Shown: positions 1 to 8,499 of the stretch, piece by piece | Numbering within the stretch: the stretch's first letter is position 1 | Layout: each line of letters opens with the position of its first letter | From: Sinorhizobium americanum | GTDB lineage: Bacteria; Pseudomonadota; Alphaproteobacteria; Rhizobiales; Rhizobiaceae | Assembly (NCBI RefSeq): GCF_001651855.1 | Contig: NZ_LNQC01000076.1 | Coordinates: 297,018 to 361,017, forward strand | Length of the DNA: 64,000 nt | Direction of reading: 5' to 3' | Notes under the pieces: model-generated | The model's database searches: none | What the model was told of the DNA's origin: nothing | Seen by the model: only the letters and a program-made list of their open reading frames with translations | Program-made: the position numbers and the translations under genes

Positions 1-738
1 AACGGCCTGCTCGAAAAGCTCGACTTCTCCGTCATCGACAAATCGAAGCTCGATCCGCGCTTCGTCACCGACTATTCGGTCGGCAGCTTCTATTATTCCT
101 TCGTCATCGGCTGCAACAAGGACGCGGTCGAGGCCTGCCCGAAGAGCTGGGCGGACCTCTTCGACATCGAGAAGTTCCCCGGCAAGCGCGCCTTCTACAA
201 GTGGTCGGCCCCGGGCGTCATCGAGGCGGCGCTGCTTGCCGACGGCGTGCCCGCCGACAAGCTCTATCCGCTCGATCTTGACCGCGCCTTCAAGAAGCTC
301 GACACGATCAAGCCGGAGATCATTTGGTGGACCGGCGGCGCGCAGTCGCAGCAGCTCCTCGCCTCCGCCGAGGCCCCCTTCGGCAGCCTCTGGAACGGCC
401 GCATGACGGCGCTTGCCCAGAGCGGCATCAATGTCGAGACCTCCTGGGAGCAGAACATCACCGCCGCCGACTCCCTCGTCGTGCCGAAGGGCGCGAAGAA
501 CAAGGAAGCCGCGATGCAGTTCATCGCGCTTGCCACTTCGCCTCAGGCGCAGGCCGATCTCGCCAAGGCCACCGGCTACGCGCCGATCAACCTGGATTCG
601 CCCAAGGTGATGGACCCGGAATTGGCGAAGACATTGCCGGATGCGCAGACAGCGAGCCAGGTCAATGCCGACATGAGCTACTGGGCAGAGAACCGCGACG
701 CAATCGGCGAGCGCTGGTACGCCTGGCAGGCAGAGTAA
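1..738 (+). CDS. ABC transporter periplasmic solute-binding protein, spermidine/putrescine (PotD) type, 5' end cut off
   Basis: The reading frame is open from base 1, so only the last 245 residues are visible and the signal peptide lies outside the window. The visible part has the look of the type II binding-protein fold used by PotD/PotF and related cation or polyamine receptors: a SFVIGCNKDAV hinge-like strand followed by PKSWADLFD, and a WNGRMTAL segment further on. Two cysteines flank the first segment. The family delivers ligand in the periplasm to the inner-membrane permease pair. The two permeases and ATPase directly downstream on the same strand are the matching parts. The exact ligand cannot be read from sequence; polyamine, opine-like or iron ligands all occur in this family. 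Confidence 0.85.
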   Translation, partial: NGLLEKLDFSVIDKSKLDPRFVTDYSVGSFYYSFVIGCNKDAVEACPKSWADLFDIEKFPGKRAFYKWSAPGVIEAALLADGVPADKLYPLDLDRAFKKLDTIKPEIIWWTGGAQSQQLLASAEAPFGSLWNGRMTALAQSGINVETSWEQNITAADSLVVPKGAKNKEAAMQFIALATSPQAQADLAKATGYAPINLDSPKVMDPELAKTLPDAQTASQVNADMSYWAENRDAIGERWYAWQAE

Positions 739-833
739 ATCAAGGAGGCGGGGAGGGCGCAGCCCGTACTCCCCGCCGATCCGGCGCAGGGCACGAGGAG
801 GTCCCTCGCGCAGCTGAAATGGGAGAGACAGCT

Positions 834-1709
834 ATGTTGTCGCGCACCGACGCGAGGGCGCCAGGATCGAAGGCGCCTGCATATCGCCTGCGACTCACCG
901 ACTTCGATCTGACCTTGCCGGCGCTCGGCCTGCTGGTCCTGTTCTTCGTCGTGCCGGTCGCCATCCTGTTGGCGCGGAGCGTCTCGGAGCCCGTGCCGGG
1001 CCTCGGCAACTATGCCGAACTGCTGGGCTCATCCACCTATCTCCGGATATTCGCAAATACCTTCATCGTTTCCGGCCTAGTCACGCTCGTGTCGCTGCTG
1101 ATCGGCTTTCCCGTCGCCTGGGCGCTCGCCATCATGCCGAGCCGCCTCGCGTCTGTCGTCTTCGCCATCCTGCTTTTGTCGATGTGGACCAACCTGCTGG
1201 CGCGCACCTATGCCTGGATGGTGCTGTTGCAGCGGACCGGCGTCATCAACAAGATGCTCATCGCATTGGGCCTGATCGACAAGCCGCTTCCGCTCGTCAA
1301 CAACCTGACGGGGGTGACGATCGGGATGACCTATATCATGCTGCCCTTCATCATCCTGCCGCTCTATGGCGTCATCCGCAAGATCGATCCGGCGATCCTG
1401 CAGGCGGCGGCGCTCTGCGGCGCCAATCGCTGGCAGGCGCTCGTGCGCGTGCTTCTGCCCTTGGCGATGCCCGGCATGGCGGCCGGCGCGCTCATGGTCT
1501 TCGTGATGTCGCTCGGCTACTTCGTCACTCCGGCGCTGCTCGGCGGCACGGCGAACATGATGCTTGCCGAACTCATCGCGCAGTTCGTCCAGTCTCTCGT
1601 CAATTGGGGCATGGGCGGCGCGGCGGCCCTGGTGTTGCTGGTCGTGACGCTGGCGCTCTATGCGGTGCAGCTCCGCTTCTTCGGCACCGACCGTATGGGA
1701 GGGCGCTGA
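834..1709 (+). CDS. ABC transporter permease, PotB-like
   Basis: This is a 291-residue integral membrane protein with about six hydrophobic segments. The first (about residues 25-47) follows a hydrophilic N-terminus. The EAA-type cytoplasmic loop that docks on the ATPase is visible near residues 188-215 (AAALCGANRWQA, ending LPLAMPG). I chose the ATG at 834 because GGGAGAG precedes it at good spacing; the frame is open further upstream but that part reads as an arginine-rich shadow of the binding-protein gene. It lies about 95 bases after the binding protein and one base before the next permease, so it is the first half of a heterodimeric channel in a potDBCA-like operon. Confidence 0.9.
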   Translation: MLSRTDARAPGSKAPAYRLRLTDFDLTLPALGLLVLFFVVPVAILLARSVSEPVPGLGNYAELLGSSTYLRIFANTFIVSGLVTLVSLLIGFPVAWALAIMPSRLASVVFAILLLSMWTNLLARTYAWMVLLQRTGVINKMLIALGLIDKPLPLVNNLTGVTIGMTYIMLPFIILPLYGVIRKIDPAILQAAALCGANRWQALVRVLLPLAMPGMAAGALMVFVMSLGYFVTPALLGGTANMMLAELIAQFVQSLVNWGMGGAAALVLLVVTLALYAVQLRFFGTDRMGGR

Positions 1710-1710
1710 C

Positions 1711-2511
1711 ATGCTCCTGAATTTCGACCGTCTCGGCTGGTGGAAGCTGGTCCTCATCGGCATCACCTTGCTGACAGCCGCCTTCCTGCTCTTGCCCATC
1801 CTGTTCATTGCGGCGCTCTCCTTCGGCTCGTCGCAATGGCTGATTTTTCCGCCGCCCGGCTGGACGCTGAAATGGTATCAGGAGCTGCTTGCCGATCCGC
1901 GCTGGCTGGAGTCCGCCTGGACGAGCTTCCAGATCGCGATCATCGTGACAGTGCTTTCGGTGCTGCTCGGTCTCGTCACCTCCTTCGGTCTGACCCGCGG
2001 GCGTTTCATGTTCCGCGAAGCGCTTAAGGCGCTGTTCCTGACGCCGATGATCCTGCCCGTCGTCGTTCTTGCCGTGGCGCTCTACGCCTTCTTCCTGCAG
2101 ATCGGCCTCAATGGCACGCTGACCGGCTTCGTCATTTCGCATCTGGTGCTGGCGCTGCCCTTCTCGATCCTGTCGATCACCAATGCGCTCGAAGGGTTCG
2201 ACAAATCGATCGAAGACGCCGCCGTTCTGTGCGGCGCCTCCCCGTTCGAGGCGAAGATCCGGGTGACGCTGCCGGCGATCAGCCACGGCATCTTCTCGGC
2301 GGCGATCTTCTCGTTCCTCACCTCCTGGGACGAAGTGGTCGTGGCGATCTTCATGGCGAGCCCAACGCTGCAGACGCTGCCCGTCAAGGTCTGGGCGACG
2401 TTGCGGCAGGATCTGACCCCGGTCGTTGCGGCCGCCTCCACCCTTCTCATCCTGCTCACCGTGCTTTTGATGGTGCTCGTCGCCCTGGTTCGCAAAGGAT
2501 TGAAATCATGA
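1711..2511 (+). CDS. ABC transporter permease, PotC-like
   Basis: This 266-residue protein is the second permease of the polyamine-type system. It begins with a short cytoplasmic stretch and a long hydrophobic segment (about residues 11-35). A PotC-like periplasmic loop follows (FPPPGWTLKWYQELL), and the EAA motif near residue 166 reads EDAAVLCGASPFEA. The start sits one base after the stop of the preceding permease, and the stop overlaps the ATPase start as ATGA, so translation is probably coupled across the three genes. Length and topology are normal for the family. Substrate remains unassigned. Confidence 0.9.
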   Translation: MLLNFDRLGWWKLVLIGITLLTAAFLLLPILFIAALSFGSSQWLIFPPPGWTLKWYQELLADPRWLESAWTSFQIAIIVTVLSVLLGLVTSFGLTRGRFMFREALKALFLTPMILPVVVLAVALYAFFLQIGLNGTLTGFVISHLVLALPFSILSITNALEGFDKSIEDAAVLCGASPFEAKIRVTLPAISHGIFSAAIFSFLTSWDEVVVAIFMASPTLQTLPVKVWATLRQDLTPVVAAASTLLILLTVLLMVLVALVRKGLKS

Positions 2512-3590
2512 GCAAACCCTTTCTGCAAATCCGCGGCATCCGCAAGGAATATGGACCCGTAACCGCCGTTCACGACGTCAATCTCGATGTGGCGCAGGGG
2601 GAATTCCTGACATTCCTCGGCCCTTCGGGATCAGGCAAGAGCACGACGCTCTACATTCTCGCCGGCTTCGAGGCCCCGACGCGCGGCGACATCCTGCTCA
2701 ACGGGGAAACGCTGCTGTCGACGCCGTCGCACAAGCGCAATATCGGCATGGTGTTCCAGCGCTACACGCTGTTTCCGCATCTCACCGTCGGCGAGAACAT
2801 CGCCTTTCCCCTGAAGGTCAGGCGGCTGCCGAAGGCCGAGATCGATGCCAAGGTGCGCGACATGCTGAAGCTCGTGCGGCTCGAAGGCTTCGAGGACCGC
2901 AAGCCGGCGCAGATGTCCGGCGGCCAGCAGCAGCGCGTCGCGCTGGCGCGGGCTCTTGCCTATGATCCTCCTGTGTTGCTGATGGACGAGCCGCTTTCGG
3001 CGCTCGACAAGAAACTGCGCGAGGAGATCCAGCACGAGATCCGCCGCATCCACCAGCAGACGGAAGTGACGATCCTCTATGTCACACACGACCAGGAGGA
3101 AGCGCTCAGGCTCTCCGACCGAATCGCCGTGTTTTCAAAGGGGGTGATCGACCAGATCGGCACCGGCCCGGAACTCTACGCCAATCCGGCAACCCGCTTC
3201 GTCGCCGAGTTCATCGGCGACAGCGATTTCCTGCCCTGCGATCTGGTGACGGCGGCAAACGGCAAAGCGGAGATCGCGCTCGCCGGTACGACGGTCATCC
3301 CCAACGTGCCGGTGCACGGCAAGCCGGTTGCCGGCGGCAAGGCGGCGCTGATGCTGCGGCCGGAACGCTTGCGCCTGATGCGATCGGCGCCGGGCGGCGC
3401 GACCGCAGTTCCCGTCACTATCAGCGACATCACCTTTCTCGGCAACAACATCCATGTCGCAACCGAGACCGCCAGGGGCGACGCGCTGGCCGTCCGCCTT
3501 CCCTTCGGTCACGAGGCGATTTCCAGCCTCAGCCGCGGCGACAGCGTCTGGCTCGGCTTCGATCCTGCGTCCGCCCACGTCTTCTGCTGA
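2508..3590 (+). CDS. ABC transporter ATP-binding protein, PotA-like
   Basis: A 360-residue ATPase that powers the upstream permease pair. The Walker A motif GPSGSGKST is at residues 38-46, the ABC signature SGGQQQR begins near residue 137, and Walker B LLMDEP carries the Asp-Glu pair at 160-161. The H-loop is in YVTHDQEE. The C-terminal third (from about residue 240) is the TOBE regulatory domain typical of PotA, UgpC and MalK proteins. The ATG overlaps the previous stop by four bases (ATGA). A weak GC hairpin (GCGG...CCGC followed by TTT) lies just after the stop and may end the transcript. Everything expected of a complete importer is present except the cut 5' end of the receptor gene. Confidence 0.93.
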   Translation: MSKPFLQIRGIRKEYGPVTAVHDVNLDVAQGEFLTFLGPSGSGKSTTLYILAGFEAPTRGDILLNGETLLSTPSHKRNIGMVFQRYTLFPHLTVGENIAFPLKVRRLPKAEIDAKVRDMLKLVRLEGFEDRKPAQMSGGQQQRVALARALAYDPPVLLMDEPLSALDKKLREEIQHEIRRIHQQTEVTILYVTHDQEEALRLSDRIAVFSKGVIDQIGTGPELYANPATRFVAEFIGDSDFLPCDLVTAANGKAEIALAGTTVIPNVPVHGKPVAGGKAALMLRPERLRLMRSAPGGATAVPVTISDITFLGNNIHVATETARGDALAVRLPFGHEAISSLSRGDSVWLGFDPASAHVFC

Positions 3591-3607
3591 GCGGCGGACG
3601 CCCCGCT

Positions 3608-3730
3608 TTAGTCTTCAGATAGTTCTTCCGCTGTGGCCGCGACTGGTGCATTCCCCAGGGAATTATCGGCATATTTGAAAGCAAGTATGCTGATAACTGA
3701 CGCGATGATAGCGATCAGGACGAGACGCAT
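3608..3730 (-). CDS. Small single-pass membrane protein (40 aa), unknown function
   Basis: A short open frame encodes 40 residues that begin MRLVLIAIIASVISILAFKY. The N-terminal half is one hydrophobic helix of about 17 residues; the C-terminal half is short, polar and acidic (ends AEELSED). It could be a membrane micro-protein or an exported peptide. A GGGA sequence lies five to eight bases before the ATG. It is followed in the upstream direction by a second small frame on the same strand with a similar hydrophobic core, which raises the odds that both are real. Coding is inferred from composition and from this resemblance only. Confidence 0.4.
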   Translation of the reverse strand: MRLVLIAIIASVISILAFKYADNSLGNAPVAATAEELSED

Positions 3731-3803
3731 GAAGGTTTCCCGGCATCGTTGCAATGCCTAGCAACTCACCCGGAGACCCCGTTGTTCCAGCGCGAACGAT
3801 GTC

Positions 3804-3941
3804 TCACCGGTAGTTGGTGGGAACCAGTGCCGCCCTGTTCGGCGGCGCCTCTACCTCCGTTCGATCGACAGCAAGGATGCTCATCACGAGAGAGACGAGG
3901 ACGAGTATCAGCGCCATGAATGCGATGCCTGCCTTATCCAT
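3804..3941 (-). CDS. Small single-pass membrane protein (45 aa or 37 aa), paralogue-like to its neighbour
   Basis: The frame opens with MDKAGIAFMALILVLV and continues through one hydrophobic helix to MSILAVDRTEVEAPP, then a short polar tail ending in NYR. The segment from the internal Met (base 3917) aligns with the neighbouring 40-residue frame: M-x-L-(I/V)-L near the start and S-I-L-A at the end of the helix in both. The first ATG has G residues directly against it and so no proper ribosome site; the internal ATG may be the true start. Orientation and spacing suggest a two-gene transcript. The function is unknown. Confidence 0.4.
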   Translation of the reverse strand: MDKAGIAFMALILVLVSLVMSILAVDRTEVEAPPNRAALVPTNYR

Positions 3942-4077
3942 CCCCCATCATGATCGCGGGAATGCGAGCAAAACGGGGCGCCGGCGGCCAAGAATTGTAC
4001 CGGTGCGCATCATAGTTAATTTCGTCTGAACGAACTGAGGCCTCTTTAATTTTGCGCCAGCTCTGGGCGACACCCTG

Positions 4078-4773
4078 TTACCGTGCTTTTGCGCCTTGCT
4101 GCTCCGCCAGGAGCGCCTCGGCGATCGCCGCCGCATTCGTGACATGGACATTTGCCGCCTCATAGGCCGCCGCGCCGTCGCCGGCTTTGATCGCGTCGAT
4201 GATCTTCTGCATCTGGGCCGGACCCTGCTTGTCGCGGTCGGGCGTCTTGATCGTCATGGAGCGCAGATGATTGATCCTCGCGGTGATCGAATTGACGATG
4301 CCCCAGGCGACATGGCGGCCGGAATTCTCGAACAGGGTGCGGTAGAAATCCGTCGTGGCGCTGAGAACCGCCGCGAGCTCGTTGGCGGCATAGGCGGCCC
4401 GGATGCGCGCAAGGATACGTTCGAGCTCGGCCACGACCGCGGGGTCCTTTTGTATGGCGCAGGCCTTGGCGGCTATACCTTCGAGCACGCCGCGGATCTC
4501 ATAGATCTGCCGGGCCTCCTCGGGGGTTGTCTCGGCGACGATCGGGCCGCGGTTCTGCTGGATGGCCACGAGGCCTTCGGATTCCAAGTGCCGCAGCACC
4601 TCACGGACGATCGTACGGCTGACGCCGAGCTGGTCGCACAGGTCGCGTTCGACAAGCCGTTCGCCGGCCCTGAAATGCATGTTGACGATAGCGTCGCGCA
4701 TCTTTTCCAGGGCAAGCTCGCGCAGGGTCTTCTCCGGTCGGAGTACTCGCATCGGCTGTTCAGACGCGCTCAT
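4078..4773 (-). CDS. GntR-family transcriptional regulator, FadR/FCD subfamily
   Basis: A 231-residue regulator. Residues about 10-75 form the winged helix-turn-helix (recognition-helix region QLGVSRTIVREVLRHLES), and the rest is an all-helical FCD effector domain, which often binds carboxylic acids through a metal site. I preferred the ATG at 4773 because GGAAAGGAAG precedes it; the frame stays open further upstream without a ribosome site. It lies downstream of the uxuA-like gene on the same strand, separated by about 230 bases that contain a near-perfect inverted repeat (4852-4873). This suggests autoregulation or control of the local sugar-acid genes. It could equally control the polyamine-type transporter to its left. 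Confidence 0.9.
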   Translation of the reverse strand: MSASEQPMRVLRPEKTLRELALEKMRDAIVNMHFRAGERLVERDLCDQLGVSRTIVREVLRHLESEGLVAIQQNRGPIVAETTPEEARQIYEIRGVLEGIAAKACAIQKDPAVVAELERILARIRAAYAANELAAVLSATTDFYRTLFENSGRHVAWGIVNSITARINHLRSMTIKTPDRDKQGPAQMQKIIDAIKAGDGAAAYEAANVHVTNAAAIAEALLAEQQGAKAR

Positions 4774-4851
4774 GGGGCTGCTTCCTTTCCGCCAGCACCT
4801 GTGGCAACTGCGCGATCTCGATCCAGTCCTTGGTGGCACGTGTCGAGCCGC

Positions 4852-4873
4852 ATATTATGGGATACCATAATAT
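4852..4873. promoter_or_regulatory. Candidate GntR operator: perfect 9-bp inverted repeat upstream of a GntR gene
   Basis: ATATTATGG, a 4-base spacer (GATA), then CCATAATAT: both arms match exactly. It is strongly AT-rich within GC-rich surroundings and lies about 80 bases before the GntR start at 4773. The word CATATTATG recurs on the complementary strand of the repeat at 6013-6030 in front of uxuA. Operator function is inferred from position and symmetry. Confidence 0.55.
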
Positions 4874-5005
4874 CACTGGTGAACGCATCTGTCAGCAGGA
4901 TACACATCGACATACGTCCGGAAAACAGTGTCTAACCTGTTTGCCGGTCGGAAGGATAGCCACGCGAATGCCGTCCAACAGCTACCTTGGGCGGCAAGGT
5001 GCCGC

Positions 5006-5980
5006 TCACCTGGCGGAAAGCGACTCGATGAGCGCGGCGATGTAGCCATAGCAGAAGGCGAAGGCAACGCCGGTCGGGTCGCGGCCGCTGATCGTCGGGA
5101 CGTGGTCGGGCATCACCATGTATTGGTATCCGACCTCGTGATAGATCTTCAGCGAGCGCACCATGTCCATGTCGCCCTCGTCGGGGAAGGTTTCCATGAA
5201 GGAAAGCTTGCCGCCGCGGATGTTGCGGAAGTGCAGATTGAAGATCTTGCCGCGCGTGCCGAACCAGCGGATGATCTCGTCGATCTCCTCGCGCGGATTG
5301 TCGAGCATCTCGCCGATCGAACCCTGGCAAAAATTCAGGCCGTGATAGGGGCTCTCGTGCATCTGCACGAATTTTTTGAGGCCCTCGACGGTGCCGAGCA
5401 CGCGCGTCACGCCGCGGTAGCCGGGCGGCGCGTAGGGATCGTGGGGATGGCAGGCGATGCGCACGCGATTGCTCGTCGCAACAGGCACCACCCGCTCCAG
5501 GAAATAGTCGATCCGCTCCCAGTTCTCGTCCTCCGACAGAACGCCGGCAAGGCCCGGCGCAGCGCTCCGGTCGACCCGCTCCCAGCGAAAGGCCTCGTTC
5601 ATCGAGCCGCCGCGGCCGCGTTCCATCTCGCTGCGGGGAATGCCGATCAGGTTCAGATTGTACTTGGCCGCCGGAATGCCGGCGCGGGCGCAGTTCTCGA
5701 TCATCCGGCAGACCGCGTCGATCTGGCGATCGCGCTCCGGTCCGGCCAGCAGGATATCGGGATAGGAGGCTTTCTCGATCGGCTTCGAGGGAAGGGGAAG
5801 CTGGATCATGTCGAGCACCAGGCCGAAGCTCTCGACGTGGTCGCGATGCCGTTCCAAATCCTCCAGGGTCCAGCTTGCCGGATCGCCCGGCGGATCGGCC
5901 GAGATATTCTTGACGCCAAGTTGGGCGTAGACGCGGTAATCCTCGTCGTCGCGCGCTGCGACCTGCGTTCCTACATACAT
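5006..5980 (-). CDS. uxuA: Mannonate dehydratase, UxuA family
   Basis: The 324-residue product has UxuA family features. UxuA dehydrates D-mannonate to 2-keto-3-deoxygluconate in glucuronate breakdown, on a xylose-isomerase-like TIM barrel with a divalent metal. Visible signatures are CHPHDP around residues 177-182 (metal/active-site region), NFCQGSIGEM, NLHFRNIRGG and the C-terminal MPDHVPTISG. The start at 5980 has AAGGAG seven bases ahead; the frame is open further upstream but reads as shadow. The protein is somewhat shorter than the E. coli enzyme (394 residues) and may be a subfamily acting on another aldonate. A GntR gene precedes it on the same strand and another follows it. Product assignment is firm at family level, less so for the exact substrate. 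Confidence 0.85.
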   Translation of the reverse strand: MYVGTQVAARDDEDYRVYAQLGVKNISADPPGDPASWTLEDLERHRDHVESFGLVLDMIQLPLPSKPIEKASYPDILLAGPERDRQIDAVCRMIENCARAGIPAAKYNLNLIGIPRSEMERGRGGSMNEAFRWERVDRSAAPGLAGVLSEDENWERIDYFLERVVPVATSNRVRIACHPHDPYAPPGYRGVTRVLGTVEGLKKFVQMHESPYHGLNFCQGSIGEMLDNPREEIDEIIRWFGTRGKIFNLHFRNIRGGKLSFMETFPDEGDMDMVRSLKIYHEVGYQYMVMPDHVPTISGRDPTGVAFAFCYGYIAALIESLSAR

Positions 5981-6012
5981 GGACAGCTCCTTCTGAATGC
6001 CTTCAGCCCATT

Positions 6013-6030
6013 TCATATGACATAATATGA
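6013..6030. promoter_or_regulatory. Candidate GntR operator in the uxuA promoter region
   Basis: TCATAT, six bases (GACATA), then ATATGA: a perfect 6-bp inverted repeat 33 bases before the uxuA start and just after the stop of the upstream GntR gene. The 9-mer TATGACATA inside it recurs at 6834-6842 before the binding-protein gene, which suggests one regulator binds both. Confidence 0.55.
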
Positions 6031-6053
6031 ATTCCGGGGACCTGTCGAGCGGA

Positions 6054-6752
6054 TTATTGCTCGGCGAGGCGCCGGTAGCGACGCTGGCTGGCGATGATAT
6101 GTTTGCGCATCGCCTGCCTAGCGCGTTCCGGATCCTGGTCGGCAATGGCTGCGAGGATCTCGACATGTTCCGCCTGGACGCCGAGCAAATAATCTCTGTC
6201 GGCAGCCTCCGGCAATGTCGTGAACTGGCTGCGGGGAATGGCGCGCGGCCCGAATTGGCGCATGACATCGAGGTAGAAGCGGTTGTTGGTGGCTGCGGCG
6301 ATGGCCATATGGAACTCGAAATCGGCCTCGACGGTCGGCTTCCCCTCCACAATCAGCTGCGCCATTTTTCTATTGGCCGCGCCGATCGCCGCTTCCTGCT
6401 CGGCCGTCCTGCGATACGCGGCGATTGCCGCGGCTTCGCTCTCGCAAGCCAGCCGGAACTCGAGAAGCTCGAGCGTCTCCGGGATGCTCCTGATCTCCAC
6501 CGGGCTCAGCGCAAAGCGCTGGCTTGCCTTCGGGTCGCTGACAAAAACGCCCTTGCCCTGGATGGGGCGGACGTAGCCTGCGGCGCGCAGGTCGGCGATT
6601 GCCTCGCGGACCACCGTGCGGCTCACGCCGAAGCTTGCCTCCAATTGTGGCTCGGTCGGCAATTGGTCGCCTTCCTTCAGCCTGCCGGCTTCGATCTGCC
6701 GGCGCAGTTCGTCGATTACCTGTTGCGCCAGTCTCTGTCGTCCGCCCGCCAT
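6054..6752 (-). CDS. GntR-family transcriptional regulator, FCD subfamily, likely regulator of the uxuA/ABC island
   Basis: A 232-residue regulator with an N-terminal winged helix (QLPTEPQLEASFGVSRTVVREAI, given in two parts: QLPTEPQLEAS and FGVSRTVVREAI) and a C-terminal FCD ligand domain. GAGGGG precedes the ATG at good distance. It is transcribed divergently from the binding-protein gene at 6889 and in the same direction as uxuA, 74 bases upstream of it. Both flanking promoter regions carry the word TATGACATA. The simplest model is that this protein represses both units and is released by a sugar acid or its catabolite. The effector is not readable from sequence. Confidence 0.92.
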   Translation of the reverse strand: MAGGRQRLAQQVIDELRRQIEAGRLKEGDQLPTEPQLEASFGVSRTVVREAIADLRAAGYVRPIQGKGVFVSDPKASQRFALSPVEIRSIPETLELLEFRLACESEAAAIAAYRRTAEQEAAIGAANRKMAQLIVEGKPTVEADFEFHMAIAAATNNRFYLDVMRQFGPRAIPRSQFTTLPEAADRDYLLGVQAEHVEILAAIADQDPERARQAMRKHIIASQRRYRRLAEQ

Positions 6753-6833
6753 CGTCCCCTCATCAAAGTGCCCGCTTTCGCGGTCTCGCCCGGAAAGCTC
6801 TTGCCAACGCCGCCGAATGCCGCTAATTCATAC

Positions 6834-6860
6834 TATGACATACGGACGACGTAATATGTC
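6834..6860. promoter_or_regulatory. Candidate GntR operator between the divergent GntR and ABC operons
   Basis: TATGACATA at 6834-6842 repeats the word seen before uxuA. GACATA (6837-6842) and TATGTC (6855-6860) also form a 6-bp inverted repeat spaced by 12 bases. It lies 29 bases before the ATG of the binding-protein gene, so binding would overlap transcription initiation or early elongation. Confidence 0.5.
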
Positions 6861-6888
6861 TCCTATAATAGGTCAGGGAGGAGTTTCA

Positions 6889-8478
6889 ATGAAGCATTTT
6901 TCGAAGGGCCTCATCGCAGGGGCCGCCGCAATCGTTTTGAGCTTTTCTGCAACAGGCGTAAACGCCGCTACTCCCGACGACCAATTGGTCATCGGCACAT
7001 CGCTCGCCCAGGTTCTGTCGCTCGATCCGCAACAGGCGACCGAGGCGAAGGCGGTCGAGATCATGTCCAATCTTTACGACCGGCTGGTGAAGACGGAAAA
7101 CCGCAAAATCGCGCCGCAGCTCGCCGAAAGCTGGGAGATCGATGACAAGGGCATCACCTTTCACCTGCGCGAAGCGACCTTCGCCTCCGGCAATCCGGTT
7201 ACCGCCGATGATGTCGTCTATTCGCTTGGGCGGCTGCTCAAGCTCGATCAGGCCTCGGCTGCCAATTTCAAGCGCATCGGTTACAAGGCCGATAATGTAG
7301 ACAGGCTCGTCAGGGCAGTGGATCCGCGGACGGTGCGGATCGACCTCTCCGGCGAAACCACGGCGGAGCTGCTCCTCTACCGGCTGGCGATGTGCGTCGC
7401 GAGCGTCGTCGACAGCGTCGAGGTCAAGAAGCACGTCCAGGACAATGACTACGGCAATGCCTGGCTGCGCACGAATTCGGCAGGTTCCGGCCCCTTCACG
7501 CTGAAGCGCTGGACGCCGAACGAGATGGTCATCATCGAGGCGAACGACGCGTATGCCGGCGGCGCACCGCACATGCGTCGTGTCATCGTGCGGCACGTGC
7601 CGGAAAGCCAGGTGGCGCGCCTCATGCTCGAGCGCAACGACATTGATGTCGCCAGCGCGCTGAGCGCGGCGGACCTGAAGACCTTCGAGGGCCAGCAAGG
7701 TTTCGAGGTCCAGCGGGTGCCGACCGGCGGTTTCTACGTTCTGTCGATGAATGCCGGCAACGAGTATCTCGCCAATCCCAAGGTGCGCGAGGCGATCGCC
7801 TACAGCATTGACTACAAGGGCATCGAGCAGACGATCATGGGCCCCTATGGCCGGGTCCGCAACGTGCCGGTCCCTGAGGATTATGAATATGCCATCCCCA
7901 ATCCGGATTGGCATTTCGATGCGACGAAGGCCAAGGCGCTGCTGGCGGAAGCGGGGTATCCCAACGGCTTTTCGCTGACGCTGAAGACCATCGCGCAGAC
8001 GCCACGCATCGACCTGGCGACCGCCATCCAGGGCTCGCTCGGCCAGGTCGGGATCAAGGTCGACATCCAGCAGGGCAACGGCTCAGACATCATCGCCGAT
8101 CACCGGGCGCGCAATTTCGACCTGCTCATACCCCAGACCGGCGCCTATATGCCGAACGTGCTCGGTTCCATGGAACAGTTCTCCAGCAATCCGGACAATT
8201 CCAAGGAAGCGAACAATGCCGGCAATTTCGTCTGGCGCTCGGCCTGGGACATTCCGGAGCTGACGGCGCTGACCGCCAAGGCCTCGCTCGAGCCGGACGC
8301 GAAGAAGCGCGGCGAGATCTATGTCGAGATGCAGGAAAAGTTCGTGGAGCAGAAGCCGGCTGTGCTGCCGCTTTTCGAACGCTTCGAGCCAATCGTCGTC
8401 AATGCGCGCGTCAAGGACTATGTCGGTCATCCCAATCAGCTGACGCGCCTCGAAGGCGTCACCAAGGCGTCCGATTAA
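6889..8478 (+). CDS. ABC transporter solute-binding protein, family 5 (DppA/OppA/NikA class)
   Basis: A 529-residue exported receptor. A lysine-containing N-terminus and hydrophobic core (about residues 8-22) precede a signal-peptidase site near VNAATPDD. The mature part has the family 5 layout with a LDPQQATEAKA start, a PQLAESWEI segment, and a FHLREATFASGNPVTADDVVYS stretch (seen as FHLREATF, then GNPVTADDVVYS). AGGGAGGAG is placed well before the ATG at 6889. Family members bind peptides, nickel, opines or oligosaccharides; the adjacent mannonate dehydratase makes a sugar-acid or oligouronide ligand plausible here, but that is inference. It heads a five-gene transporter operon. Confidence 0.9.
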   Translation: MKHFSKGLIAGAAAIVLSFSATGVNAATPDDQLVIGTSLAQVLSLDPQQATEAKAVEIMSNLYDRLVKTENRKIAPQLAESWEIDDKGITFHLREATFASGNPVTADDVVYSLGRLLKLDQASAANFKRIGYKADNVDRLVRAVDPRTVRIDLSGETTAELLLYRLAMCVASVVDSVEVKKHVQDNDYGNAWLRTNSAGSGPFTLKRWTPNEMVIIEANDAYAGGAPHMRRVIVRHVPESQVARLMLERNDIDVASALSAADLKTFEGQQGFEVQRVPTGGFYVLSMNAGNEYLANPKVREAIAYSIDYKGIEQTIMGPYGRVRNVPVPEDYEYAIPNPDWHFDATKAKALLAEAGYPNGFSLTLKTIAQTPRIDLATAIQGSLGQVGIKVDIQQGNGSDIIADHRARNFDLLIPQTGAYMPNVLGSMEQFSSNPDNSKEANNAGNFVWRSAWDIPELTALTAKASLEPDAKKRGEIYVEMQEKFVEQKPAVLPLFERFEPIVVNARVKDYVGHPNQLTRLEGVTKASD

Positions 8479-8499
8479 GGGCGGCGTCGGGACACGGCC

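Noticed and set aside
1600..2286. Long minus-strand frame opposite the two polyamine-type permeases
   Set aside because: Its product is rich in Arg, Gln and His with no domain, and it lies wholly opposite well-recognised permease genes; a GC-driven antisense shadow.
3814..4029. A 71-residue plus-strand frame in the gap after the polyamine-type ATPase
   Set aside because: No ribosome site and no hydrophobic or domain pattern; the minus strand of the same stretch gives a better small membrane protein.
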